NCBI RefSeq assembly: GCF_003443675.1
Contig: NZ_CP031963.1
Location: forward strand, 1,945,501 to 2,009,500
Source: Aquimarina sp. BL5
GTDB taxonomy: Bacteria > Bacteroidota > Bacteroidia > Flavobacteriales > Flavobacteriaceae
Reading direction: 5' to 3'
Length of the DNA: 64,000 nt
A model generated the notes under the pieces. The model had not been told where the DNA came from. It ran no database searches and was given only the letters and a program-made list of their open reading frames with translations. The translations under genes were made by a program, and so were the position numbers. Positions 47,910 to 57,829 of this stretch are shown piece by piece. Positions within the stretch are counted from its first letter, which is position 1. The number at the start of each line of letters is the position of its first letter.

Positions 47910-48326
47910 ACAATCATTAATTATTATTTTAAAGAAAACCTCTTGATTTCTATAATCATGTGTAATTAATGATTAAAATGTTACCCTTTTTGATTTAATT
48001 AAATAGTAAAAAATTCTTTTGAACCTATTAGAGAGAGATATTCTCCCTTAAAACCATACTATATTGAATCAAATAGTACTATTTTCTCTCTATAGTTCTT
48101 AAAAAAGACTTAAATCTATCAAAAATGTACTATTGGTAAGATTTTATGTATTAATGGAAATTGCTACAACTATTTGATTTCTTTAATTTGCTATCAGAAA
48201 TAGGGAAGATAATTTCAAGAAAATATAAAGATTACAAAATCCTAAGCTTAGTTGAGTTTGTGTTAGGTTATAGATGGTTGTCATTTTTTGATGACCATCT
48301 TTATTTTATATCAATCTTGGAGATAA
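47910..48326. other. Intergenic region downstream of the AraC gene and upstream of the DUF2851 operon
   Basis: 417 bp, very AT-rich. It must hold the DUF2851 operon promoter. A hairpin at 48272-48300 (agatggttgtca/tgatgaccatct, 10 of 12 pairs) follows the AraC gene and may end its transcript. A 67-codon plus-strand frame at 48161-48364 crosses this hairpin and is not convincing as a gene. Confidence 0.4.
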
Positions 48327-49307
48327 TCAAATTTGGATATCCGGATAGATGTCAAATTTATTAAAAAAGGCTTTTTTAAATTTTGAAGAATTGGAATAAT
48401 TTAGATTATCCATTACCTCTTTAATCGACAACCCTTCTGCAAATATCATATTATAGGAGCTTTCTAATTTTTTATTATTAAAAAACTCTAAAGGCGTTTG
48501 ATCATGAATCTCCTTAAACATATTGAAGAAGTTGGTACGACTCATATGTGCCATAGACGCCAATTGATCAACACCTATAAAAGGTTCGTGTAAATTATGC
48601 TCTAAATAATTACTAACCTTATAAATCTTACCTACTTGTGAACTATTTATATTAAATGGATTACTTTCTGTTTCCCACATTAAAACGTCTTTCCAGAACG
48701 TTTCTAGCAAACGAATTCCTCTTGCAATGAAAAATAAATAATTCTCTACCTTATTAAGATCCGGAGAAACTATTTGATCAAACAGGACAGACTGTTTATA
48801 TGAAAGATAAAACTTATTAATATGCTGATGCGAGTATCGAATGTAACTATCTACTCTTTCTGCCATATCACTATTTTTGAGAAAGTAGGGTTTTATGTAC
48901 TCACTTTTCAGTACAATCATAATAGATTTCACCTCAGCACCTTTAGTAATATAAACTCTTTCACCCTGTTGCGCATCCATGCATCTCATATTTCCTGGAG
49001 TATAGCCATCAGAATATGAGCTTATGATTTCATTCTTCTTTATTTGATGATCTAATGAATACTTTCTAAAATGTAAAATGATATCTTTTTCAGCAATAGG
49101 TTCCCTTGTATACTCTATATCAACATGTGCTCTATAATTATTAATAAATAGAAAGACTTCTGGAGATATTTTATAATAACTTAGATATCCTTCTCCAATC
49201 TCAGGAGGAAAATAGATTCTATCACTGGTTCCTTTCGGATCTAATTGAGATCTAAAATAGTTCCTTATTTGATCTATATCAGAAAAGTCAAATGAATATT
49301 TTTGCAT
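48327..49307 (-). CDS. AraC family transcriptional regulator
   Basis: 326 residues. The N-terminal about 220 residues form an unrecognised sensor domain. The C-terminal about 95 residues are a double helix-turn-helix of the AraC/XylS type: VSNYLEHNLHEPFIGVDQLASMAHMSRTNFFNMFKEIHDQTPLEFFNNKKLESSYNMIF, then SIKEVMDNLNYSNSSKFKKAFFNKFDIYPD. The second HTH keeps the usual Y-S/N-S-S-xF-K-K-xF pattern. Ligand and target are unknown. It stands alone between an AT-rich gap and the cystathionine beta-synthase terminator. Confidence 0.92.
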   Translation of the reverse strand: MQKYSFDFSDIDQIRNYFRSQLDPKGTSDRIYFPPEIGEGYLSYYKISPEVFLFINNYRAHVDIEYTREPIAEKDIILHFRKYSLDHQIKKNEIISSYSDGYTPGNMRCMDAQQGERVYITKGAEVKSIMIVLKSEYIKPYFLKNSDMAERVDSYIRYSHQHINKFYLSYKQSVLFDQIVSPDLNKVENYLFFIARGIRLLETFWKDVLMWETESNPFNINSSQVGKIYKVSNYLEHNLHEPFIGVDQLASMAHMSRTNFFNMFKEIHDQTPLEFFNNKKLESSYNMIFAEGLSIKEVMDNLNYSNSSKFKKAFFNKFDIYPDIQI

Positions 49308-49403
49308 AGCCCTAAGATTTTATACGAACCTTTCTATATAGATTGATATTTGACTATAAAGTTGCGTAAAACAGCATCTAAATTAAGATTGATGTATAAA
49401 AAC

Positions 49404-49441
49404 AACCCCTATATTAGCTTGTTAAACTAATAAAGGGGGTT
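49404..49441 (-). terminator. Terminator of the cystathionine beta-synthase gene
   Basis: The arms AACCCCTATATTAG and CTAATAAAGGGGGTT pair with a small internal mismatch and are followed on the minus strand by gttttta. It lies about 25 bp past the stop codon. Confidence 0.85.
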
Positions 49442-49466
49442 CCTTACCTGTTATAAATATAATAAT

Positions 49467-50828
49467 TTATTTTATATGACTGATAACATCATATTTTGTA
49501 ATGATATGATGTTTACCATTATCAAGAGCTACAAGAACTGCTGGATTACCATTTTTTATTAATCCTGATATTTCATCGAGTGATGTGTTTGCTTTAACTA
49601 TTGGAAAAGGGTCATTCATAATCTCCCTAATTGGAGTATCTCCAGTATTTTTATCTTCAAGAAATGCAGTAAACAAAGCACTTTCATCTACAGAACCAAC
49701 AAAACCTTCACTATCTAAAACTGGTATTTGAGATATTTGAAATTTACGCATGCGCTCTATTGCATGAGAAACTAACTCTTCCGTTTTCACCGTTATCAAA
49801 GGTTTTTCTATGTGATTTTTAACTAAATCGACTGCAGTAGACACTTCTTCTTCCAGAAAACCACGTTCTCTCATCCAATCATCATTAAACATCTTACCCA
49901 CGTAACGACTTCCGTGATCATGAAATAACACAACTACTACATCATCTTTTGTAAAATGATCTTTTAATTGTAATAATCCCTTAATTGCCGCTCCAGCACT
50001 ATTTCCAAGAAACATTCCTTCTTCTTTAGCAAGTCTCTGAGTATATACTGCTGCATCTTTATCCGTTACTTTCGTAAATCCATCAATAATCGAAAAATCT
50101 ACATTTTCAGGTAAGATATCTTCTCCGATACCTTCTGTTATATAAGAATACACTTCATTTTCATCAAACACACCAGTTTCATGATATTTTTTAAAAACGG
50201 AACCATAAGTATCTATTCCCCAAATCTTGATATTAGGATTTTTTTCTTTCAAATACTTTCCAACTCCAGAAATTGTTCCTCCAGTGCCTACTCCTACAAT
50301 AAAATGAGTAATCTTCCCATCCGTTTGTTCCCATATCTCTGGTCCAGTACTCTCGTAATGCGCTTTTGCATTAGAAGGATTATCATACTGGTTTACATAC
50401 CAAGAATTAGGAGTTTCTTCTGCTAATCTTTTAGAAACAGAATAGTATGACCTTGGATCATCAGGCTCTACATTTGTTGGACACACCATTACTTTGGCAC
50501 CAACTGCTCGTAGAATATCCATTTTTTCTTTGGATTGTTTATCTGCCATTACACAGATCAACTTATACCCTTTTACAATAGCCACAAGAGCTAATCCCAT
50601 TCCAGTATTACCAGAAGTACCTTCGATAATAGTTCCTCCAGGCTTTAATCTTCCATCAGCCTCGGCATCTTCAATCATTTTTAAAGCCATTCGATCTTTA
50701 ACCGAATTTCCGGGATTAAATGTCTCGTATTTTGCCAATACCAGCGCATCTACATCTTTAACTAAAGGATTCATTTTTACCATAGGTGTATTACCAATGG
50801 TTTCTAATATATTATTTGCGTACTTCAC
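49467..50828 (-). CDS. Cystathionine beta-synthase (PLP enzyme with CBS-domain pair)
   Basis: 453 residues. The fold type II PLP domain (about 1-325) has the PLP lysine K44 in NPGNSVKDR, the phosphate/substrate loop EGTSGNTG (69-76), and the glycine loop GVGTGGTISGVG. Two CBS domains follow (about 335-453; LVSHAIERMRKFQISQIPVLD and VKANTSLDEISGLI). It condenses serine with homocysteine to cystathionine, or acts as a cysteine synthase; the CBS pair favours the first. The start is GTG at 50826-50828, as no in-frame ATG precedes the conserved NILETIGNTP. A TATCTTTG promoter element lies 48 bp upstream. Confidence 0.93.
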   Translation of the reverse strand: MKYANNILETIGNTPMVKMNPLVKDVDALVLAKYETFNPGNSVKDRMALKMIEDAEADGRLKPGGTIIEGTSGNTGMGLALVAIVKGYKLICVMADKQSKEKMDILRAVGAKVMVCPTNVEPDDPRSYYSVSKRLAEETPNSWYVNQYDNPSNAKAHYESTGPEIWEQTDGKITHFIVGVGTGGTISGVGKYLKEKNPNIKIWGIDTYGSVFKKYHETGVFDENEVYSYITEGIGEDILPENVDFSIIDGFTKVTDKDAAVYTQRLAKEEGMFLGNSAGAAIKGLLQLKDHFTKDDVVVVLFHDHGSRYVGKMFNDDWMRERGFLEEEVSTAVDLVKNHIEKPLITVKTEELVSHAIERMRKFQISQIPVLDSEGFVGSVDESALFTAFLEDKNTGDTPIREIMNDPFPIVKANTSLDEISGLIKNGNPAVLVALDNGKHHIITKYDVISHIK

Positions 50829-50876
50829 AAGCTTACTAATTTATTACAGTCTCTTACAATTGTTTTTTATGCGGTG

Positions 50877-50884
50877 CAAAGATA
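50877..50884 (-). promoter_or_regulatory. -7 promoter element for the cystathionine beta-synthase gene
   Basis: The minus strand reads TATCTTTGCAC, a perfect TAnnTTTG, between the permease stop and the GTG start. The -33 element is weak. Confidence 0.6.
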
Positions 50885-50928
50885 CAAATACAAAGTCATT
50901 AAGTAAGAGGAAGATGCCTTATTTACCG

Positions 50929-52170
50929 CTACTGAAATCTTATTGCTTTAGAAGGTGATATTTTAGCAATCACATAAGATGGTATAAGAAGCATTGCTAA
51001 ACATAATATTGTGGTTCCAACATTAAGTAAAATAATATATCCTATGCTTATATACACCGGAGCAGTACTCACATAATAAGTAGCTGGATTAAGACCTATA
51101 ATTCCATAATGTTTCTGGATAAACAACAAACTTATGCCAATAAGGTTACCCCAAAATAAACCAAGAAGAATTAAGTATCCTGCATTATATAAAAATACTT
51201 TTCGAATACTCCAATCATTAGTTCCTAATGATTTTAGGATCCCTATCATTTGCGTTCTTTCTAATATCAAAACAAGTAATGCCGTAATCATATTGATTCC
51301 TGCAACTAATATGATAATTCCAATAATCCCAATGATATTTAGATCAAAAAGTTTAAGCCACTCAAAAATACTACCATACTTTAAAGCAATCGTTTGCGCT
51401 TCTAAATCAGACGGAATACTCTCATAGATTTCTTTACCTTTCTTATCTATTTCATCAAAATTATCTATAAATACCTCAAAACCTCCTACCTCGCCATCTT
51501 TCCATTTATTCATTTTTTGGATATGCCTTATATCTGCAAAAATAAATTTCTCATCAAACTCCAGAAAACCGGAATCGTATATTCCCACAATTTCGAAAGC
51601 ACGAATATTGGCCGGAATTTTAGAGCTGGAGTTTTTCTTTAAAAAAACCGTATTCGCTTTATCTCCTACTCCCAAACCTAATCGTGATGATGTATAAGCT
51701 GATATTAATATCTGATTATTTCTGGGATCTGTAAAATCTGGTAAGACACCTTCTATTAAATACTCTTTAAAATATGACCAATCATAATCTTCTCCAATGC
51801 CTTTAACTACAACTCCTTCAAAATCATTTTCAGTCCTAATAAGACCTCCTTTTGTAGCAAATCTCTGGACGTGTTTAATACCATCTACATCAACAAAGTT
51901 TGGATAAAAATGTTGGTCTTTTTTAATAGGAATCAAAGATTCTATACTATTATTGTTATCATAACTAGTAATGATAACATGTCCATTAAACGCTGCAACT
52001 TTTTCTCTGATTTTACGTTGTAAACCTATACCAGTAGCAACCGTTATTAACATCATAACCATACCGATGGCTATAGCAAAAATGGCTATTTTTATGATTG
52101 CAGATGATATGCTACTTTTATGTTCCTTACCTTTGATAAGGCGTTTGGCAATAAAATATTCGAAATTCAA
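50929..52170 (-). CDS. LolC/LolE-like ABC transporter permease (FtsX family)
   Basis: 413 residues. It has an N-terminal membrane helix (about 25-48), a periplasmic MacB-like domain (about 50-260), then three membrane helices (about 275-300, 325-350, 375-400), the plan of lipoprotein-releasing permeases. Family motifs are ISSAIIKIAIFAIAIGMVMML and ILERTQMIGILKSLGTNDWSIRKVF. It probably moves lipoproteins from the inner membrane to the LolA chaperone, with an ATPase encoded elsewhere. The start appears to be TTG at 52168-52170 (NFEYFIAKRLI, the usual N-terminus). The divergent muramidase gene starts only 9 bp away, so promoters must lie in the opposite coding regions. Confidence 0.9.
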   Translation of the reverse strand: MNFEYFIAKRLIKGKEHKSSISSAIIKIAIFAIAIGMVMMLITVATGIGLQRKIREKVAAFNGHVIITSYDNNNSIESLIPIKKDQHFYPNFVDVDGIKHVQRFATKGGLIRTENDFEGVVVKGIGEDYDWSYFKEYLIEGVLPDFTDPRNNQILISAYTSSRLGLGVGDKANTVFLKKNSSSKIPANIRAFEIVGIYDSGFLEFDEKFIFADIRHIQKMNKWKDGEVGGFEVFIDNFDEIDKKGKEIYESIPSDLEAQTIALKYGSIFEWLKLFDLNIIGIIGIIILVAGINMITALLVLILERTQMIGILKSLGTNDWSIRKVFLYNAGYLILLGLFWGNLIGISLLFIQKHYGIIGLNPATYYVSTAPVYISIGYIILLNVGTTILCLAMLLIPSYVIAKISPSKAIRFQ

Positions 52171-52178
52171 AGTTATTT

Positions 52179-53513
52179 ATGGTTTTTATCAGAAATGCAT
52201 TCAAAAATACGTTTTTATTCTTTTTCACACTCCTTATTTCTTGTGGAAGCGGAACAAAAACCTCTTCTCAGACAAATCCTGAAGGCAAAATGCCCATTAT
52301 CAACCAAAAAAATATCATTTCAGAAAGTCAAAAACAAGATTCTCTGGACATTTTGGAACCAATTGTTGTAGGAGCTAATCAGACTGAGCTCTATTTACCA
52401 TTACTAAAAGATAAAAAAGTAGCCATTGTTGGTAATCAGACTTCTGTCATTTTCAAATTTCCAAATCTAGGACCTCTTTTACAAACAGAAGGTGTTACTC
52501 CAACTGCCTTAGAGCAATATACACATCTAGTAGATTCTCTTTTGTCTAGAAATGTCAACATCCAAAAGGTTTTTGCTCCGGAACACGGTTTTAGAGGTAA
52601 AGCAGATGCTGGAGAATTGGTAGCAGATGAAAAAGATATTAAAACAGGATTACCTATTATTTCTTTACATGGTAAAAACAAAAAACCTTCTACTGAAGCT
52701 CTTTCGGATATAGAAATCGTAGTCTTTGACATCCAAGATGTTGGAGCAAGATTTTATACCTATATTTCTACACTACATTATGTAATGCAAGCCTGTGCAG
52801 AAAATAATATACCTTTACTAATCTTAGATCGCCCTAACCCAAATGGGCACTATATCGACGGGCCTACTTTAGAACCAGAACATGCTAGCTTTCTGGGAAT
52901 GCACCCCATTCCTCTAGTTCACGGCATGACTATAGGTGAATATGCGAAAATGGTAAATGGTGAGGGCTGGTTAGGAGATGGTCTGAAATGTGAAGTCAAA
53001 ATTATACCTATCCAAAATTATACGCACCAAACGCATTATAGCTTATCTATTAGACCTTCTCCTAACTTACCAAATGACACATCGATAAATCTTTATCCAA
53101 GTCTTGGTTTTTTTGAAGGAACAACTATTAATGCTGGTCGTGGCACGGAAATGCAATTTCAGATTTTTGGTTCTCCGGATTTCCCAATTGATCAATATGA
53201 TTTTGCTTATACACCACAACCCAATTTTGGATCGAAATATCCAAAACATAAAGGAGAAGTTTGTTATGGAAAAGATCTAAGAAAAACTGAACGACTTCAC
53301 GGTATAAACCTGCAATGGATGCTTGACGCTTATCGTAATTCTAAAAACAAAGAAGGTTTTTTTAATACCAAGTCGTTTACAATACATGCAGGAACACAAA
53401 AATTACAACAACAAATTGAGCAAGGGTATACTGCTAGAGAAATCAAAAAGACTTGGATAAAAGATCTTGAAAATTTTAAAAAAATAAGAGCACAATACCT
53501 TCTCTATAATTAA
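52179..53513 (+). CDS. DUF1343 lipoprotein, NamZ-type exo-beta-N-acetylmuramidase (GH171)
   Basis: 444 residues. Lipobox LLISC puts the lipid on Cys 22. The DUF1343 domain covers about 65-444, with VAIVGNQTSVIF, VFAPEHGFRGKADAGE, VVFDIQDVGARFYTYISTLHYVM, LLILDRPNPNGHYIDGPTLE, the segment LGMHPIPLVHGMTIGEYAKM, and FFEGTTINAGRGTEMQFQIFGSPDF. Bacillus subtilis NamZ (same family) removes terminal MurNAc from peptidoglycan fragments, so a role in cell-wall recycling is likely; the substrate here is inferred. It is divergent from the LolC/E-like permease gene with 8 bp between the start codons. Confidence 0.9.
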   Translation: MVFIRNAFKNTFLFFFTLLISCGSGTKTSSQTNPEGKMPIINQKNIISESQKQDSLDILEPIVVGANQTELYLPLLKDKKVAIVGNQTSVIFKFPNLGPLLQTEGVTPTALEQYTHLVDSLLSRNVNIQKVFAPEHGFRGKADAGELVADEKDIKTGLPIISLHGKNKKPSTEALSDIEIVVFDIQDVGARFYTYISTLHYVMQACAENNIPLLILDRPNPNGHYIDGPTLEPEHASFLGMHPIPLVHGMTIGEYAKMVNGEGWLGDGLKCEVKIIPIQNYTHQTHYSLSIRPSPNLPNDTSINLYPSLGFFEGTTINAGRGTEMQFQIFGSPDFPIDQYDFAYTPQPNFGSKYPKHKGEVCYGKDLRKTERLHGINLQWMLDAYRNSKNKEGFFNTKSFTIHAGTQKLQQQIEQGYTAREIKKTWIKDLENFKKIRAQYLLYN

Positions 53514-53778
53514 CACAAAAAGGGAGCGGTAAGAACCCTGTTTTCAGGGATATTTAGACCTTTCAAAATTAATACCTTTGACCATGTATAAAGGATTATG
53601 TTCAGGGATTTTATATAGGTTTTGAAATTAATAACTAGTTTTATTGCTAAAATAGATAATAACATTATTCCTATTCTATCATATGGCTATTTATTAAAAG
53701 TATACTAAAATTCTGAAAAAACCATCAAATCATATCGCGCTGATTAATTCAAAATTATTCGATTTTTCAAAACGAATA

Positions 53779-55956
53779 GTGATTATTTATTCTATGCTCA
53801 TTTCTTGTAATGTTTACAGTCAGATCGATGGTAATAATCTATCTCTATCTTCTAAAAAATTGAATCTCTATTCTGAAGAACAAAAACAGTTAGATGAAGC
53901 ATACAATCTTCTAGGAACAGAAAGAGAACTAGACGCTTATAGTAATAGTCTGCGTTTATTAAAAAAAACTAAACATAAAAAAAATAAAATTTATGCTAAT
54001 ATCATCATAGGTATTTATAACAATGACAGAAACTTAGCTGATTCGGCATTATTTTATGGAAATGAAGTCATAAAACTAGTCGGAAAGCAAAAGGACTCAT
54101 TATCAATGCTCAGGTTATCATCCGCGTATAATATTATTGCCAATGCGTATGGAGACAAAAGCTTATTAGAAGAGAGCAAAAAATGGCATCTGAAGGGTAT
54201 CGAAATTGCCCAAAAGTATCAAACTGGAGAAAGATACTTTAAAAAAGTACACAATTTAGCTTCAACATATATAAGGTTAGAGAATTATGATTATGCCATC
54301 AAACTTCTAGAATCTTGTCTTGAATATACAGAAAATACTAGATTTACATTTACGGTCTACATTAGTTTGGCAACTGCCTATTCTTATAAAAATGATTTTG
54401 AGTTAGCTCTTTCTTATTTAAAAAAAACTCTTGAATATTTTAAGGACGACAAAGGTTCAAGAAATAAGATTATAATATTACAAAATATCGGGGCTCAGTA
54501 TCATCTGATGAAAAATCATGAAGAAGCATTATCTTATTATAATGAAGCGCTTGTTTTAGGAAAAGACAAGAAATATTATAGACCAATGTTAGATGCTATG
54601 AATAATATTGGTTTAGTTTATCAGGACAAAGGGATGCATGAAAAAGCGAAAAAAGCATATCAGGAATCACTCCTGATTTGTGAAAAGTTAGGTTTTCTTG
54701 ACAAACAAATTGTCATATACAATCGTCTTGAAGAAAGTTCGAAAATACAAGGCAAATATCAAGATGCATACATGTACTTTGGAAAAAAAATCAAAATAAA
54801 AGACTCTATCAACGAACTCCAAAAGGATAATGACATAAGAGAACTTGAGATAAAATTTAAGACTTTACAAAAAGAGAAAGAAATTAAATTTTTACAAGTA
54901 GAAAACACCAATAAAAAACTTGAGTTAGCAAATCGTGAAGAAGCAATTAGAAATCTAACGCTGCAACAGGAGATTGAAAAGAAAGAGAGTGAAATACGGA
55001 AGAAAGAAAATGAAAACAAACTTCTATCTTTTCAGAATGCAACAGAAAAAACATTAAACGAAAATATTCTTTTAAAGAAGAATGAAGAGATTAAGGATGC
55101 ACAATTAGAAATACAACAAGCTGAAACAACTAGACAAAAAGGGTTTAAAAATATCATTTTATATTCTTTTTTAATACTTTTAATTCCGGTTATTGGTTTA
55201 CTAGTTACTTATTATCAAAAAATAAAAGCTCAAAGCGAATTAACTAAAAAACAAGAGGAAATAAACGAAGAAAGAATTTCATCCTTACTAAAAGATCAGG
55301 AATTGAAAGTTATTAAAGCCTCTATAGAGAGCCAGGATAAAGAAAGAAAACGTATTGCACAAGAATTACACGACAGTATTGGAGGGAATCTTGCTGCAAT
55401 TAAACTTCAATTAAATAATAATAAAAATAAAAACGAAGGCTACATAAAGGGAATTAATACTCAAATAGACGACACTTATGAATTAGTTCGTGATCTTTCT
55501 CATAACTTGATACCTAAAAAATTTAGTAAAAATAATTTTTGTGATGTACTTGAGGAATATTTCAAAAATATTGGTGGAGCAAGTAGTCTTAGGACTTCCT
55601 GCAGCGTATATCCAAGAAAAGAAATTGATTTATTGGGAGAAGAATTACAAATAGAAACTTTTAAAATCATCCAGGAACTTATTACCAACAGTATTAAACA
55701 CGCGAAAGCTTCATCTATCGAGCTCCAACTTAATTTGGTAGAAGATGAATTAAGTATTTTATTCGAAGATGATGGTGTAGGTTTTGATACAAATAAAAAT
55801 ATAGAAGGAATTGGATTTAGAAATATAAGAAGTAGATTAAACAAAATTTCTGGAACCATAGACATTGATTCTAGGATCAAAAGAGGAACTATTATTAATA
55901 TAGAAATTACCAACTTAACAACTACCATAAATGAAATACAACCTAATTATAGCTGA
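53779..55956 (+). CDS. TPR-containing sensor histidine kinase (NarL-type, HisKA_3)
   Basis: 725 residues. Signal-type N-terminus (IIYSMLISCNVYSQ), TPR repeats about 60-340 (SYYNEALVLGKDKKYYRPMLDAMNNIGLVYQDKGMHEKAKKAYQESL), a Glu/Lys-rich coiled coil about 345-455, one membrane helix about 458-479, then HisKA_3 with the phospho-acceptor H531 in AQELHDSIGGNLAAIK, and a HATPase domain to about 710 (N-box ELITNSIKHAKA, G-box EDDGVGFD). The TPR part is probably periplasmic. The start is GTG at 53779; upstream sequence is open to 53701 with no ATG, so a longer N-terminus from a non-ATG start is possible. The response regulator gene overlaps by 26 bp. Confidence 0.92.
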   Translation: MIIYSMLISCNVYSQIDGNNLSLSSKKLNLYSEEQKQLDEAYNLLGTERELDAYSNSLRLLKKTKHKKNKIYANIIIGIYNNDRNLADSALFYGNEVIKLVGKQKDSLSMLRLSSAYNIIANAYGDKSLLEESKKWHLKGIEIAQKYQTGERYFKKVHNLASTYIRLENYDYAIKLLESCLEYTENTRFTFTVYISLATAYSYKNDFELALSYLKKTLEYFKDDKGSRNKIIILQNIGAQYHLMKNHEEALSYYNEALVLGKDKKYYRPMLDAMNNIGLVYQDKGMHEKAKKAYQESLLICEKLGFLDKQIVIYNRLEESSKIQGKYQDAYMYFGKKIKIKDSINELQKDNDIRELEIKFKTLQKEKEIKFLQVENTNKKLELANREEAIRNLTLQQEIEKKESEIRKKENENKLLSFQNATEKTLNENILLKKNEEIKDAQLEIQQAETTRQKGFKNIILYSFLILLIPVIGLLVTYYQKIKAQSELTKKQEEINEERISSLLKDQELKVIKASIESQDKERKRIAQELHDSIGGNLAAIKLQLNNNKNKNEGYIKGINTQIDDTYELVRDLSHNLIPKKFSKNNFCDVLEEYFKNIGGASSLRTSCSVYPRKEIDLLGEELQIETFKIIQELITNSIKHAKASSIELQLNLVEDELSILFEDDGVGFDTNKNIEGIGFRNIRSRLNKISGTIDIDSRIKRGTIINIEITNLTTTINEIQPNYS

Positions 55957-56575
55957 TGATCATAAAATGTTTTTGGATGGCTTATTAAGTATTCTGAATT
56001 CTGAAAAAGATTATAATATTTTGTTGACTGCCAAAAACGGTAAACATATTGCCAAATATTTAGAGATAAATCCAGATGAAAAAATAGACCTAATTATCAC
56101 GGATATCACAATGCCAGAAATGGATGGTATTGCTCTTAATAAGATTGTAAAGCAAAGAAAATCAAACATTAAAACACTGGTAGTAAGCATGCACAATAAT
56201 CCAGATATGATTGATAATCTCATTGAACATGATGTCGATGGTTATGTGCCAAAAAATGCCGAAAAAGAAGAACTTCTTAAAGCAATACAAACCATATTAA
56301 AAGGAGAAAAATATTTTTCGCGTGAGATAAAGGATATCTATATGGAAAATAAGTTCTCTAAAAAAAAGGACGAAGAAGTAAAACTTACTCAAAGAGAAGT
56401 AGATGTAATTACACTAATCGCACAGGAATTTACAACTCAGGAAATCGCTGATAAATTATTCTTAAGTAAACATACAATAGAAAGTTACCGAAAAAACTTA
56501 ATTGCTAAACTTAACGTAAGAAATCTTGCTGGATTAACTAAGTATGCCTTAAAAATGAAGTATATACAACACTAA
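55931..56575 (+). CDS. LuxR/NarL-type response regulator
   Basis: 214 residues. The receiver domain (about 1-122) has acidic D9-D10, phospho-acceptor D58 in LIITDITMPEMDG, a T/S at VVSMH and K at VPKNAEKEE. The C-terminal LuxR HTH (about 150-210) reads LTQREVDVITLIAQEFTTQEIADKLFLSKHTIESYRKNLIAKLNVRN. It is the partner of the overlapping histidine kinase gene. Targets are unknown; a TTCAGGG element recurs on both sides of the pair. Confidence 0.95.
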   Translation: MKYNLIIADDHKMFLDGLLSILNSEKDYNILLTAKNGKHIAKYLEINPDEKIDLIITDITMPEMDGIALNKIVKQRKSNIKTLVVSMHNNPDMIDNLIEHDVDGYVPKNAEKEELLKAIQTILKGEKYFSREIKDIYMENKFSKKKDEEVKLTQREVDVITLIAQEFTTQEIADKLFLSKHTIESYRKNLIAKLNVRNLAGLTKYALKMKYIQH

Positions 56576-56908
56576 TTTTTTTATAGTATTTATATAGTAA
56601 AGACTAAGTCCTAATGAATTAAACTGTTAACTCCCTTGTCGCAATGGAATTAACATAAACCAAAAGTAGTATTTATTAGTAAAATTAAAAACATCTACTA
56701 ACCTACAGGAAACCCTACCGCTCTCTCATTTAATACCAATTATCCATTACAAGAATACTTACCACTGTTTTCAGGGTATTCATTTCCCCTAGAAAGGGTG
56801 TTTCCAGTAGCTTAGATATATGCCATCTTTGTACTGTAATTATTGACAAACAATACATCAAGACTTACAGCATTAAACTAATTACTAACCCTATAAAACC
56901 ATAAAGAT
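56576..56908. other. Intergenic region after the response regulator gene
   Basis: 333 bp with no convincing gene. It holds a TTCAGGG copy (56770-56776) shared with the region before the kinase gene, and a near-consensus -7 element CATCTTTG (56824-56831) facing the next membrane-protein gene. Confidence 0.4.
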
Positions 56909-57331
56909 ATGATCTGGGGAATCTCATTAATTTTATTAAGTATTTTAGCAGTACCATCATTATTGCTTTCAAAAAAACCTAACGCCAAAGAACTTTTAGA
57001 AAAAATCGAGCCTTACCAAGGATGGATTGGACTTGTATTCTGTTTCTGGGGTGTTTGGGGAATTATTTCTGCTATCTTAAATCTTGGATGGCTTACTACA
57101 TATCCAATCTGGTGGGTAACCTTATTAGCAGGTAACATTATTTCTGCAGTATTAGGATTCATGTTAGGTTTTGGACTTATCAATAAATTTTTCTTATCTA
57201 AAAATGAAGCAGCAAAAGAAAAAGCTAACGAACTAAGAGCAAAATTAGCTCCTAAACAAGGTAAACTAGGAGTATTTGGACTAATCGTTGGCGGATGGAT
57301 GATCGTAGCATCATTCCTATTCTTTACATAA
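56909..57331 (+). CDS. Small multi-span membrane protein of unknown function
   Basis: 140 residues. Four hydrophobic helices are visible: about 1-20 ([20 protein letters not shown]), 38-57 ([20 protein letters not shown]), 66-91, and 118-139. A charged cytoplasmic-type loop lies at about 95-115 ([21 protein letters not shown]). The two halves have similar ends ([15 protein letters not shown] and [17 protein letters not shown]), suggesting an internal repeat. I do not recognise the family. It is the first of three plus-strand genes leading to the LipL32-like protein. Confidence 0.75.
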   Translation: MIWGISLILLSILAVPSLLLSKKPNAKELLEKIEPYQGWIGLVFCFWGVWGIISAILNLGWLTTYPIWWVTLLAGNIISAVLGFMLGFGLINKFFLSKNEAAKEKANELRAKLAPKQGKLGVFGLIVGGWMIVASFLFFT

Positions 57332-57352
57332 GACGTTAGTTAGTTGAAGAAT

Positions 57353-57395
57353 GGAGAGAGAAAGAAACCTTTCTTTGAGATTGAATTCTCTCTCC
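57353..57395 (+). terminator. Nested hairpin after the small membrane protein gene
   Basis: Outer arms GGAGAGAG (57353-57360) and CTCTCTCC (57388-57395), with an inner AAAGAAA/TTTCTTT hairpin. No strong T-run follows, so it may be a weak terminator. Confidence 0.5.
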
Positions 57396-57454
57396 TATTC
57401 CTAACTCAAGTAAAGTTTCAAACTAAAAGAATATCTAACATACATTGATTAGCC

Positions 57455-57799
57455 ATGATCATATTCGGGACAAGTTCTTCTACCATACATCCTGCAAAAC
57501 TTGATGGAGGTTGTTGCCCTTTTTGCAAAACCAAAAATCAGATGTGGATTCAGGGGTATAGAAAATATTTTCACGTATTCTGGATTCCGTTTTTCCCACT
57601 GTGGAAAAAAATCTACTCAGTATGTAGTCATTGCAAAGGTGTTTTTGAAAAAAAAGAATTTAAAGATCAAGAATTGACCACTAGTTTCGAATACTTCGAA
57701 AACAATAAAATCAAAATTCCTTGGTATCATTTTACCGGTATTATCCTTGTATTATTATTGATTATGTTGATATCCATATTACCATTTTTAACTAAATAA
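57455..57799 (+). CDS. Zinc-ribbon membrane protein
   Basis: 114 residues. Two CxxC pairs, C21PFC24 and C57SHC60, form a zinc ribbon around an aromatic segment (YFHVFWIPFFPLWKKIY). A single C-terminal membrane helix follows at about 92-112. This is the zinc-ribbon plus tail-anchor plan of the zinc-ribbon 15 type. The function is unknown. It lies 30 bp before the LipL32-like gene on the same strand. Confidence 0.8.
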   Translation: MIIFGTSSSTIHPAKLDGGCCPFCKTKNQMWIQGYRKYFHVFWIPFFPLWKKIYSVCSHCKGVFEKKEFKDQELTTSFEYFENNKIKIPWYHFTGIILVLLLIMLISILPFLTK

Positions 57800-57829
57800 A
57801 CAATTTTAAATTACACAAATTATCAAATT

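Noticed and set aside
48161..48364. Plus-strand 67-codon frame in the gap after the AraC gene
   Set aside because: It has no signal, crosses a hairpin, overlaps the AraC gene end, and the product resembles no known protein.
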